64,000 nucleotides of DNA from Cymodocea nodosa (lineage: Eukaryota > Streptophyta > Magnoliopsida > Alismatales > Cymodoceaceae). The DNA is taken from assembly GCA_036874045.1 (NCBI GenBank), contig CM072343.1, positions 950,001 to 1,014,000 on the forward strand, in the 5' to 3' direction. The translations under genes were made by a program, and so were the position numbers. A model generated the notes under the pieces. The model had not been told where the DNA came from, searched no databases, and saw only the letters and a list, made by a program, of their open reading frames with translations. Below, piece by piece: positions 50,518 through 62,509 of the stretch (the stretch's first letter is position 1; every line of letters begins with the position of its first letter).

Positions 50518-53266
50518 GAAGCGATGGATGCTACGAGTGGAAGAAGGTCTTGATTCCATGCCACAGTCTGATAATTAGTACATGCATGCCTTCTGGTAAT
50601 TATGAAAGTTTTCTTGGTAAGATATTGTATAGGTATAACTTGAACTGTTTTGTTTAGGGCAGGCACTTGTGGTTCTCCTGCTGTTTAAGGAAGGAAATTT
50701 GACCTTAATTTTGTTGTTGCTGTTTGTTGCACATAAAAATGTTTTCAATTGATGCCTCTTTCATTTGCCAAAAGAGTTATATATCTTTATTTTCATTATG
50801 CAAATAACAAAAATAATCTAAATCATATTATCATTCATGGATCAACCACATAAATCATTTTCTGCCAAGCATTTGTATTTACTGTCGAATTTTAAATTAA
50901 ATTACATAAATTTATTTTTTTCCTTACAATTCTTAATCAAATAACTTTAGATCTATCTCTACTTCTTTTATTTTTTTTCTATACTAATTCATTCTTCTTT
51001 ATTTTTTTCCTTACAATTCTTAATCAAATAACTTTGGATCTATCTCTACTTCTTTTAATTTTTTTCTATACTAATTCATTCTTCTCTCCTAACTGGTGCA
51101 TTAATTTAATCTTCTAAGAATGTAACCAATGCCACTTAAGTTAATTTTTGTCATATGACTTTAAAATAAAAATGTGTATGGGTTTATTTTTCCCAAGATA
51201 GAACTTGTATAACTAAGCACATCACTGGTCCCCTAGATTTGATTAATTGAAAGCCTATTGTTGTTTTTCACTGGATCTAAAATAATCTACTTTACCTACA
51301 ATTATTTATATTTGTTTGTTTGTTCTTTGGTGAAGAGAGAGAGAGAGATGTTAGATTCTCAAAATTAGGTAAAAAACATTACCATCTTCAAAAAATAAAC
51401 TATTCTCAAAATATACGTCTTAAAAGAACATACTAGCCATCAAATAGTGAAATTAGCAGAAATTTGAATTTTAGGCTAACAAAATGTAGACGAAAGATGT
51501 TGTCTTTCCCCTTTTTGCTTATTAAAGATGAGTTATTGGTGAGGAATATTTCATTTTGGTCCTTTTTATTGACAAAAATAAAAAATTTATGAGGAATTTT
51601 TTTTATTTAATATAAAGTACAAGCAAATTAATTGACAGATGAAGGAATTATTCCTTTGTATTTCAAAAATTAAAAGAGGAAGTGTAAAAGGGACTTAGAT
51701 TTATATAATGATGAATTTCTTTACTTATTATTAATTACTTTTAAGTTAAAATTTTATACAATATCAGAAAAAATTTATACACATCATCCATGAAACAACC
51801 TGTATGGGTTCATATATAACCCATGTAATCTTTACAATGGAACCGAATGTTATGAGTTAGAAGTTTAAATATTCAACATTAGTACTCCCACTAGGTAGCC
51901 TTTTCCCCCAAGGAAAAGTCTCACAATGAAAGGAATCACCCTCTTTTTTCCCTCATATATATAAATATTGATCATCCATAAAGTTGTAAAGCTATTGTAA
52001 ATATTAGGGAAAATATTACTAAAGAATTTCAAATAAGTAATAAAGTAAATGTAATTTTTTGGAAATAATATTAATAATAATGTTGCAACAGATATATTTT
52101 AAAAAATTGAAAGGCATTTAAATGTCAATTTATTTCATTGTAGATATTCTTGTCATATGCTTAATTTAAATCTAGATATTGTATAAAGCATACTGGCATT
52201 TTACAGAAAATATTAGATCTATTATCTTATATATTCATATATCACTAAAAAATTTAAGAAATCAGACGATTTTGTATAGAAAATAGTGGTATCTCAAAAA
52301 CTCAAATTGATGTTCTACATATCTAGATGAAATTCATCATAAATATAAATATATTGATTATAATAATTTAATTACAATGTATCTTAATAAAATCATACTA
52401 TCTTTAAATGATGACTATTTAAATATTTTTCAAATAATTCTTAAATTTCTAGAATCTTTTTCTAATAACTAAGAAATTATATAGACTCTAATTGATTTGC
52501 TCAACTGAACAATAAAGAGAGGATGAGGGAAAATAAGGAAGAAAGATGCACTTTTGAATAGTGCAAATATAAGTCAATCATATAGTTTTATTTTAAGTAT
52601 GGTTTCTTGAACTCCATCAACATCTACACTTTATGTAAATATAAATCAATCATAAACGGATTGTGATCATTATCATAGATAATAAACCAAGATATCGAGT
52701 GCACGTAATACTCAATTCTCTACTACCTTCAATGGGCTGAAGCTTTATATGCTTGTAGGACTTGCCGAATTGCACAAGGCAGACTTGCATTTTTATAAGT
52801 AGGGGATACCCTTGGAGAAGTACCAATTCTATTCTGAGTCTATGTGTCTTGTCAAATAATGGGGTACCACTACTTGTTTCATTGTCTACTTTGCTACTAC
52901 ATTAACCCTAGTATTTGCTAAATATGAAGTTATCTACTCCTTACATTGTCCTAAACAACTTTGATGGCTTCTCCTATAAAACCATCTTTCAAAAAGAGTT
53001 GTCTTCTAACTTCTTTAAGCTGCTTAAGTTTTGTCTCCAAAATGCCCATTAGCATTTTCCTATCCCCTTTCATGAAATCAACTTTCTTCTTGATATTCTC
53101 TAGTTCCTGTCACAATTTCATATGTAATGCATTTTCATCCATTTGATTTAATAGGACCATGTGAATGTACTGTGCTTATGCATTTACATCCAAATGCATA
53201 ATTTACAAAAAGCCAGAACACTGAAATAAATGGGGACCACAAAAAAGGAGAAATCCATATTAGCTA
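50518..53266. other. Intergenic between convergent NAC and MAPR4-like genes
   Basis: Begins with the NAC 3' UTR. AT-rich, with an 87-bp tandem duplication. Around 52.95-53.15 kb the minus strand encodes a short Lys/Glu-rich coiled-coil-like stretch (VDFMKGDRKMLMGILE), probably a repeat remnant. No intact gene is seen. Confidence 0.45.
50911..51084. repeat. 87-bp tandem duplication
   Basis: Copies at 50911-50997 and 50998-51084, sharing TCCTTACAATTCTTAATCAA and CTATACTAATTCATTCTTC with only a few differences. Confidence 0.93.
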
Positions 53267-53424
53267 CTAAATTTTGGTTAAAATTTCACATTCCTTGTAC
53301 ACTTGCAAACCAAGTTTGTTAAGCTCCTTTTCTGTGAAGCATGAGCAACGTTGCCTCATCTTCCCGGTTATAGCAATCTCTAGAGGTCTTGCACTAATCT
53401 TGGATAACCAACGTCGCACCATAC
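53267..53424 (-). pseudogene. Duplicated, frameshifted copy of the MAPR4-like last exon
   Basis: This lies 284 bp downstream of the intact last exon (53708..53541) of the MAPR4-like gene and aligns with it along the full exon and about 110 bp of upstream intron. It retains the acceptor TTATTAG|GTATGG. It then reads VWCDVGYPRLVQ and hits a stop because one base is missing relative to the intact copy (GTGCAAGACC versus GTGGAAAGACC). Past the gap the other frame resumes RPLEIAITGKMRQRCSCF and ends KECEILTKI. The region now probably forms the 3' UTR of the gene. Confidence 0.88.
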
Positions 53425-53540
53425 CTAATAAAATGGGATGTACCATTAATATACTTAGTTTAAGTATAGATGAAAGAGCCAGGGCCTCAAAAGAGGATCA
53501 AAATACACTGAATGGTTAGGAACATGCCATGCGTCACCTT

Positions 53541-56500
53541 CTAAACTTTGCAAACTTTGGATAAAAATTCACAATCCTTGTACACCACCAAACCAGGTTT
53601 GTTAAGGTCCTCTTCTTTGAAGCATGCACAACGCTGACTCATCTTCCCGGTTATAGCAATCTCTAGAGGTCTTTCCACCAATCTTGGGAAACCAATGTCA
53701 CACCATACCTAATAAGATGGGATATACAATTAATATACTTAGTTTACGTAAAGATGAAAGAGACAGAAATAGGGCCTCAAAAGAGTTTCAAAGTACATTG
53801 AATGGTTAAGAACATTCCATGCATCATCAAATAAAGCAGGATACAAAGGGCATAACAAAAAGTATATATTGCTCAGGATTTATCTTGATAATATGTAGTG
53901 CATAAAAATATTATATCCACTTTGAAATTTATTTTTCAACATGCTTTCAGGTTGATTTTTTATGAATTTTTTTGTTCCTCCTGTTTTGCAAAAACTTCGA
54001 TCTTATCTGTGATATTCAACCTCTACTCTTTTGAAGATATCTTTTTTGAGGTTCTTTGAAAATGTCCTGTGATATTTATCCCAAGAAAATGTCCCTAACA
54101 TTTTTTCTGCGTTTTATATTTTCAAAAATACTTTTTAAGATTTTTGTGTGTATGTTGTACATCACAATATTATTTTTGATTTTAGCACATATTGACATTT
54201 TTGAGGGAAAAGGTTCTGAATGTGTTAACATCCTGGAATTTAAAGGAAACTTGTATGTTTCGCAGCTTTGCTTTGGATTTCATTATTATTACCAGCCAAT
54301 ATTGTCCCGATTTAGAATGGCCTACGCAAAAGACAAATTTGCATTTGTATTGATTGACAGAGGAACAAACAAAAACTTGGCAACTAACATGGTAATATGA
54401 AACTCTTACCTCTCCTCCAGTTTCCTCACTCCATCTTGAATTGCAACCGGGGAGTTTAGCTTCTTCAGCCTTCTGTTTCTCCAACAGCTGCGCTCCCCGT
54501 GCAGCCTTCGCTTCAACTCCTTTCAAATACTTCGTAGGATTTCCTTGGCTATCATAATATTGACCAGCAAGCTTGCCCACAAACCTAAGGATTGCATGAT
54601 ACATACCATATATGATATAGTAAGCATTGCTTGGAAGAATTCCTACGATTTGGAATAAATGTAAAATGGAATAATACCAATAAAAACTCATACCAAACAT
54701 AATTAAACACCACTACTAGCATATATTTTTACCAAAGACGACTAAAAACGTAGGGGTGAACATCCAAGTAGGTCAAGCCAGCAAGCAGCATCGAACAGAA
54801 CCATTTTTTATGGTTTGGCTTGGCTTGGAAATCTCCTAAGCCAATACGCATGATTTGGGTAACGATTTTAAGATTGGCTAAGCCAAACCACACTAAATTA
54901 TTAAATAATCAATAAATATTATATAATATAAATTATATATACACATACACAACTTATAAGTGGTAACTTATGTGACAATTATATTTAGATAATGTTAATG
55001 TTAATAGTAATAAAATAACAGATATATATATATATATAAGTTAAAACATAACATCATTTGTTGGACATTTAGAATGATATCTGTATTATTATATCCTTAA
55101 TTATCATTTGTTATTTCAATAATTAATAGGCTTAGCCATTGGCCCATTTGGCCAAACCAAGTCAAATCAATTTTAAATGGTTCAGCTAGGTTCAAGCAAA
55201 TAGAATATAATGGTTCAGTTTGATTTGAACAATGTCTTAGCTAATAGACATAGTTCGGTTAATGGCTTTGGCATAAATTGAACTAAGTTGAGCCATCTCC
55301 ACCCTTATAGAGGCCAGCCGCCAAGCAATCACTCCCAAAAGTGAGGGTGACCACATTAGGTGTATTGTGTAGGTTTCACTTGCTTGTAAGGAAGTTGACC
55401 TGTTTTGAAATGCTCCATATTTTAAATTAACTACAATAATTCATTTGGTCAAGAATAGTGATATTTGTAACTCCCACCAAAATTCAAATCCTAATGAATG
55501 CAAACATCACTACTATTATTGAAAAACGCTCTATATTTCATGGCAAGCCATCTAATCCTTCATAACTATAAACCTCTACATATCAATGCCAATGTGAGTT
55601 AAAGCTAGAGATTATTCAGAAAGGAAACAATTAATATCTAAGAAAAAAATTGATGAGCAATGAGAAGAAAAAAGAAGGTAAGAAGATAGTGAAAATAATC
55701 TGTAATTGTTATGAAATGAAATATGTGAACTTGTCCCATTGTCTTTAGGAACAGCAAGTTAGCCATGTTTGAAGATGAATTACCAAGTGAAATGTCGCAA
55801 GCAAATGCTGATCAGAAATTAAGGAAGCCTCCATAAATACAATGCATAAACAACTTCTTTGTAATGGAAGTTAAAGAAGTTTCCAGAAAAGCATTGCAAT
55901 GAAAAATTGTAAATATCATAAAACACACGGCTTTTGCAAGGATTGAAGTCCTGAAACTCCATAAGAAAAGAAAATTATATGCTACAGAGAATTATGATAA
56001 AACAATTGCAGAGTCTTACTTGTAGCTTCTGAAGTAGAAGCTCCTCCAATCAACCACACTTTTCATCTGATTAATCAAAGAAAAGCATGTCTTAGAATTC
56101 TCTTCTAAAATGTGATGCAATAGCTACATAATGGGAAACTAAATTTCTAGTAAGTTTGAAGTAAGAGCTGTATAAGGTAAAGTTACATAAGAACAATGGC
56201 TGAGGTCTATTACCTCGACACCCGAAAGACCTTGCAATGAATCCGTAAGTCCATCACCTACAATTCAAAGAAAATAGTATATTACATATTAAAAACAATA
56301 AATTAAACATGGTTACAATCTGACATATCCCATTCAAGAACATTAACAATCTAACAGTGAAAACTGAAGTCATTTGAAAACATTTTTCCCCTTAAGACAG
56401 TAGTTTTTCTTGAAAAAGAAGCATTGAGACCTAAAATTTTATAGTTGCAACCACAAATGCTACGTAGCTCCTGATCACTAAAAAGATGATTGCCGAAAAG

Positions 56501-59500
56501 TTAAGACAAATATAAAATTATGAAGTAACAAAACAGGCTGCAAAAATGTAACAAAGCAGGATAAATTTTTTTGTTATCTGAAAAAGAAACTGACATTACA
56601 GTGAACAGCATTACTCCTAGAACATTGTCAAGAAATATAGATTGCAGAACCAAGATACTGCTTAATCAAAACTTTATGTCAGAAAATAATAATACCAATC
56701 TAAGTTTACTGTTTTAGAATTAAATGATTAATATCATGAAGAGGAGGCAGATTAGCACAGATGTATCTTTCCTTGGACTTTTACCTGTAAAGTTTCCCGA
56801 AAAAAAAGCACGTGATGCATCCCTGGAGACCATCGTGGATAAGAAATTAGTAGAAGGTATAAGTTACAGGCATAAGATCCATATGACCATTCTAAATGAA
56901 AATGTCAAATATTTAGATATTCATTGTTGGCATGTGAGAAAAAATTATATTCCACCAATAAAAGACAAAGTGTAATGGTGAACATTTTATAGTAAAGAAT
57001 GTGGGACTTAATGGACTTGTTAAAATCATTCAAAATACAAAGAGAATAATCCTGCTGACAGAATGGAACCCTAAACTTGTTTGCTACAAAATTACAGTAG
57101 TTCTGTATTTTACACACACATCTTATTATTACCCTTTTCCTAAAGTTACATATAAAATCTAGATAAACCAAAAATGTCTACCTTGTGTTTTGTGATGATG
57201 CAAATTGATTCCACATTAACCACATTTGCACTCCTGTAACTCCAAACTCATTTGTTGTAGTCTATGAGAATAGCCTCGTATTAAAAGTTGGAATAAGGAC
57301 TTAATACCTATATAACAAAAGATCTCTCTACTTCTGAATGACTTTTAAGTTAGATATTTGACATTTCTACATGGTATCAAAGTCAAATGCAATCTTCTAG
57401 ATCATGGTACTGTGCAACCACCCAATCTAAAAGTAAAGACATTTGTAAAATTTAAAAAGGTCAGAAGAAAGAGTGTTGGAATATTCTCATATTGAAAGTA
57501 AGTGCAAGGACTTGCACACCTATATGATAAGAAATCTTTTCACTCAACTAATTGGTTTTAAATTAGACGTCTCACTTTTCTATAGTACGGTCATCTCATA
57601 GAAATTAGTAATTCCATTAATTGTGCAAACTAAGGATGCAACAGCAAAATCCCTCTTCCAGACACTCCTAGAACTTGGTAAGCAAAATCATCAAGCCACA
57701 AAGTAACTTACATGTATACAATTAAAATCATTCTACAATACACAAATACCACTTAATTCCTAAATTTTACATTTATACTATTAAAACCTAAAATTTTTAG
57801 CATGCATATCATCGTTATCAATATTTAACAGAAATCCCAGTTAGACCCTAATTACAACCTAACAAAAAAACTATCCTACCTCTTTAACTTAACCCGAGTC
57901 CCCAGTTCCCAACCCATCAAATCCTCCAACAAGTATCTTCCTACTCTAAACCCAGGCAATTCCTGCTCACCTAATGAAGACAACCTTGAGACCTCTTCTT
58001 TGTCATGCAATGCATGTCCACCACCCAACAAATCTCTTCCTCCTCCACTTGAATAGCCCAACCTTGTCAGGGGAAGAGGAGAGGGTTACGAACTTGGATG
58101 CTCTTGCCCCTTGATCACTATTGTTGTCCTAAACCTCACCATCCTTGTGGTACTCTTAGGTGAATCCATTGATGACTTGCACCCTTCCTTTCCAACCCCT
58201 CCACCAGGGTCGTCACCACTGCTGTTGTCAATGAATTAGTATCAAAAGTAGTGTCTTAGTATGTAAATAGCCTATAGACTCATGTCTAAAAGATCCACAA
58301 GATCCCAATGAGGATGATCTTGATGATAGGGGGCCAACAGATGGCCAACACCTTTGAGAGGGTGATGTAAAGGAGGAGAGCTCTACTAGCAAGGCTAGTG
58401 AGGAAGAAGAGGCAGGAGACAAGGCACAAGAAGGCACTGCTCACCCTTACTCCCATAGTTGGAGACATTGGCATGGAATGAGGAGGAAGGTTTACATGAC
58501 ATGGGTTGGAAGATAGAAAAAACACGCTTTTTCTACAGTCCTTGGATGAAAGAGGATATGTTAGGGCCCTAGTTTTTTGATAATGCAAAACTTATATGAG
58601 GAAATATATTGTATTTCACAGTTAAGTCAGTACAGCATTAGATCAGAAGGTAGATAGAACAAATTTCATGCAGATGAACAGATGAAGAAGTTTCCAGATA
58701 ATACTGCCTTAAAGTTACAGGAAAATTGGACAATTACAGGTCTGAAGAGTAAGTTTAAAGCAGCAGCAATACTATCGGACAGTTAGAAGAATAACTATCC
58801 GAAATTGTAAAACCCTTCGGAGAGTTATTATATCAGACAGTTAAGTTAATTGAATGATCGGATAGTTAAGGAGTTAACTATCCGGAAGTTTAAAGGACTT
58901 TTCGGAGAGTTACAGGTATAACTATCCGAAAGTTAAGTCATTCAATAAACCACGTGTAGAAATACAGAACGGAAGCTTAAAGGACTTGTCGGAGAGTTAG
59001 ATAACTATCCGAATTTTCTTTTCGAAGAGTTAGATAACTATTCGAGTTTTTCGGTAAATTACAAGCATAACTTTCCGGAACTTAAGTCATTTTATTACGC
59101 ACGTGCAAAATGGAGAAGCCAGCAATTGAAAGTTTCAAAGAGGAAATTGGAGAGTTAGATAACTATCCAAAATTTTCAAAGAGAGTTTCGGTAAGTTACA
59201 GTTTAACTATCTGAAACTTAAGTCATTGAATTTCTCACAAGCAGAATTCCAGACAGATTCTCAAATAGGTTTTCGGAAAGTTAGAAAGATAACTATCCGA
59301 AATTTCAAGAGAGTTTCGGTGAGTTACAGTTTAACTATCTGAAACTTAAGTCATTAAATTTCCCACGTACAGAATTCCAGAGAATGACTCATATAAGTTT
59401 TTCGGAGAGTTAGAAAAATAACTATCCGAAATCCTGAAGCATTTCGGTGAGTTACAGGGATAACCTTCCGAAACTTAAGTCAATCATTTATGCACGTGCT

Positions 59501-61549
59501 AAATTAAAGCAATCGACAAGTATATAACTGTTCGGTGAGTTACAGTTATAAGTATCCAATTAAATGACAGCTCACATTTAAATATTCTGGAATCCTACCT
59601 GGCAATAAAGGTTAAGTGATCTTTCGGTGAATTACAGTTATTCTTCGGAGAGTTGCATAACTAACCAAAGAACAGGAAAATCGGTAAGATATCTTGAAAC
59701 GATTTTTCTGAACGGTCACTTGCAGTATTGGGACTTGATCCTAATCAAGTACAGTAGAATACACCCGTTGGAAGAAAATATGATCGTTGTACATATCAGG
59801 TATATATACAAGATACAGACAATGGATTTAGATAACTTTTTGCTCATATACATACAGAGATACAGTATGCATTGCAGATCAATTACTGATATAGAAGAAA
59901 GCTCAAATTCAGTTCAACAAAGAATCGATTGAAAGCTGGATTTACAAAAAGATTCTTAAAGCTCTCCATGTACTGAAAGTCTGATCCAAGAAGGATCATT
60001 TGGTTCGTGGCTTCAACCTAAAAGCTACATTCAGTTGTTGGTTTGAGTTTAGACCTAAAAACTCAAGAGATTGGTTTTCTGGAGTTTATACCTGAAAACT
60101 TCTGTATGGTTGGTTCTTGCTTCAACCTGAAAGCAAGTGTATTAAGTGTTGAGACACTTAGTGAAACTCAAGTGACCTTTGAGGGTGGACTAGCCGAGTT
60201 GGTAAACCACCTAAAATTCTCTTGTGTTTATTACCTTTATTTCCGCTGTGCATGATATTTTTATCTAATTATTACTTGTACAAACTGATTAATCAAATTA
60301 GTTAGTAAAGTGAAAAATAGGCATAAATTCACACTGTTCTCCATTCACCCCCTCCTCTGGTGAAGTCATTCGTTCCTAACAGGATAAAATTATGTTGTTG
60401 TAAAAAGTGCTCAAGTACAAGGACCAGCGTAGGAACCTGCCATCATTGGCTTCCACAAGTCTGTAGAATCTCTTCTTGGAGAATATAAATGCAAAGCAAC
60501 TGCTTTACAATATGAGAAACCTTTGTAAGAGGTTCAACAAACTATAACAAGAAGATGAGTGACAAAGGGAACCTCTTGTACATAGGACAATATCATCTTT
60601 TGCTCAAGTTACCAAAAAAGCTATGGGGAAAGATTGAAGAAACGATGGGAAAAGAGGTCATGGAAACTAGGAGTGCGATATGTCTCTTTGGAGACATCTG
60701 ATAAAATTGGAACTAGGAGTGCAATCAAGTTGTTTTAGTCTTCTTCTTTTTTTCATTTTGTGTTGGAGAATATAAGTGGAAATGAAGGCACTAAAGTAAC
60801 AAGGTTTTAACCGGAGAAGCTAACTCGATGTCATTTGTGATAATAAATTTAAGTTTCAATGGTATTGATATAAAATTTTGAAATTGAATGTTATCTACGT
60901 ACTATTGAATGATTTACATGGCATAAATATAAATTCCTCTCATGCCACACCTAGATAAAATAAAACAAACTTAAGCACCAAAAGTAAAGAAGACGAACAA
61001 GCACAAACAACATGCACATCCGTAGCCAGTGCGAATCTCTGGCAAAAAAGGGGAAAGAATGTCATGTCTAACCTGCCAGCAAAATGATTGTACCCGCCTC
61101 CAGGGCCATAATGAGATTTCCCCTTAGTGACATCGAACACCGATCTATGTTTGAAAAACAGAAAAAGCAAAGCAATAAACCAATCGGTCTAACCGTAAAC
61201 ACACACACACAACACAACCAATCCCCATTAAACCAAGAGTCACTCTTTACAACATACCCCAGTATAGCCAAGAGTATGGGAAATTTCTCTTCCGTTCCGT
61301 TGTACTTAGCTAACTCCTCTCTCGTCCAGATCTGTTAGAAAATTTCACGAGAAAGTGTAAATTGAAACCAAAAAAGGCAATTTCCAATGCTCACTAGAAG
61401 TAAGCAGTAGATGAGGAATGTGTAAACCAGGATTCGGTGCAGACCTGTGATGGCGGCGGTGATCGATTTCTGGCCAAAAGTCGTAGGGCGAAGGCGAGAA
61501 GAGGCACAAGGATTCCGAGGACGAAGAAGAATCGGATTGGCCTCAGCAT
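53541..61549 (-). CDS. Membrane-associated progesterone-binding-like protein (MAPR4-like, cytochrome b5 fold), 8 exons
   Basis: Minus-strand exons: 61549..61445, 61331..61258, 61144..61073, 56822..56785, 56257..56214, 56066..56020, 54584..54410, 53708..53541. They sum to 723 nt (240 aa; Arabidopsis MAPR4 is about 245). Residues 6-25 form a membrane anchor (FFFVLGILVPLLAFALRLL). The cyt-b5-like domain runs IWTREELAKYNGTEEK, FDVTKGKSHYGPGGGYNHFAGR, DASRAFFSGNFTG, DGLTDSLQGLS and VVDWRSFYFRSYKFVGKL. The plant-specific C-terminus has YYDSQGNPTKYLKGVEAK, then VWCDIGFPRLVERPLE and a Cys-rich QRCACF/YKDC end. The family binds haem or steroids at ER or endomembranes; the role of MAPR4 is poorly known. 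The start is the first ATG of the frame; the frame extends 5' only through a TTG. Two large introns (56784..56258 is small; 61072..56823 is 4.25 kb) hold most of the 8 kb span; the 4.25 kb intron contains a solo LTR. Confidence 0.93.
54751..55307. mobile_element. Candidate non-autonomous hAT-like element in a MAPR4-like intron
   Basis: The left end TAGGGGTGAACA and right end CCACCCTTA form imperfect 8-bp inverted ends (TAGGGGTG versus TAAGGGTG). The inside repeats GGTTTGGCTTGGCTTGG and TGGTTCAGTTTGATTTGAAC-like sequence, flanking an AT core, a composition typical of small plant hAT derivatives. I see no matching 8-bp target duplication, so the call is tentative. Confidence 0.35.
58554..58558. 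other. Left target-site duplication of the solo LTR
   Basis: GGATA, identical to 60382-60386 on the other side of the element. Confidence 0.85.
58559..60381 (+). mobile_element. Solo LTR, 1823 bp, with 5-bp target-site duplication
   Basis: It begins TGTTAGG and ends CCTAACA, a perfect 7-bp terminal inverted repeat with TG...CA ends. It is flanked on both sides by GGATA (58554-58558 and 60382-60386). The 3' part ends CCATTCACCCCCTCCTCT shortly before the terminus, as in many plant retrotransposon LTRs. No internal domain, primer-binding site or second LTR is present, so this is the product of LTR-LTR recombination. The superfamily (Copia, SIRE/Maximus-like is my guess) is unproven. It sits inside the 4.25 kb intron of the MAPR4-like gene, on the strand opposite to that gene. 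Confidence 0.85.
58780..59650. repeat. Array of diverged subrepeats inside the solo LTR
   Basis: The core TAACTATCCGAA or variants recurs at least ten times (e.g. near 58791, 58919, 59001, 59289, 59420). It alternates with TTCGGAGAGTTA- or TTCGGTGAGTTACAG-type segments, AACTTAAGTCATT, and CACGTGCA-like segments. Units are about 60 or 120 bp. Confidence 0.8.
60382..60386. other. Right target-site duplication of the solo LTR
   Basis: GGATA, identical to 58554-58558. Confidence 0.85.
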
Positions 61550-62509
61550 GGCCGGGGAGAAGGGGAGAACAGCGGTCGAAGCTGGCCTTCGGGGAGAACG
61601 GTGGGAAATTTTTCGTCGCACCCCCAACGATTTTTTTTAATCAAATAAAAAATATTTTAACCCCCGGTCCCTTTTCCCATGTTGCTGTAACAAGTATAAT
61701 CCATATGAAATATTTATGTAAATAATATATATTTTTTCACATTTTATTTTTTTCTTTTTCTTTATAATATTTCTGAATCTTTATCTTCCATGTTCTCTTT
61801 ATTTTTTATCGTTAATCATATAAAATTTCATCTCTTCTCTCATTACTCTTTGCTTAATAATAATAGTAACGCTTGTGGGAAATTCCGTGTATCCGTCAGG
61901 CTCTTGTAAAAAAATAATTTACTTTTTTATAAAATAAATAACCAAGATTCAAGTATCTTAATATCGACAATTCTATCTTACCTTTTTAAGAATGTCATAG
62001 CCATCAAGAAGCAGTGAAAATCATGAAGAAGGAATATAAGATGTGTGCTTCTAACCACCACAAGTGTTTTTACAATACCATAGTTACGTCAAAATAGAGC
62101 AAATCTAACATTTGTTACGATGATGGTATTTTTAAATACTTCAAAATTCAAGTCTAAAAAAAGATTACAAATATCTTTATCCGTAGTCAACTTCAAATCA
62201 CTACAACGTCATCAACACATTTGTTTTGGATTGTGCCATCCAAGCTTAAATGCATCGTTTGAAATTGCTGTACTGAATCCATCAAGAATAGCACACCAAT
62301 AAATTTCCTTTCATAGCAAAATTCTGATTCGGGGCACTTTGCCAATACTAGGCAATGGGAAATACATCAATACGGATGGCTGAACAACAAGAAACGCACG
62401 CAGAAGAATATGATATTTGTGCAGCAAAAACCTCGTAAAAAAACTATATGAACAACAAAATAATGAAAATTGAAAGAAAATTACATTCCAAAGTGATACA
62501 TGGTAAATA
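61550..62509. other. Intergenic between MAPR4-like promoter and TWD40-1-like 3' end
   Basis: The first 80 nt are GC-rich (MAPR4-like leader and promoter, minus strand). The rest is AT-rich and should hold the 3' UTR of the right-hand gene. No other gene is seen. Confidence 0.5.

Noticed and set aside
52961-53146. Coiled-coil-like peptide on the minus strand as an extra MAPR4-like exon
   Set aside because: It lies beyond the intact stop codon and the broken exon copy, and does not match the family's C-terminus; more likely a repeat remnant.
57876-58437. Small minus-strand frames left of the solo LTR
   Set aside because: Low-complexity Ser/Leu-rich sequence, no homology recognised, inside an intron.
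61550-61627. Longer N-terminus of the MAPR4-like protein (RRKISHRSPRR...)
   Set aside because: The frame starts with TTG, not ATG; the ATG at 61549 directly precedes the membrane anchor.
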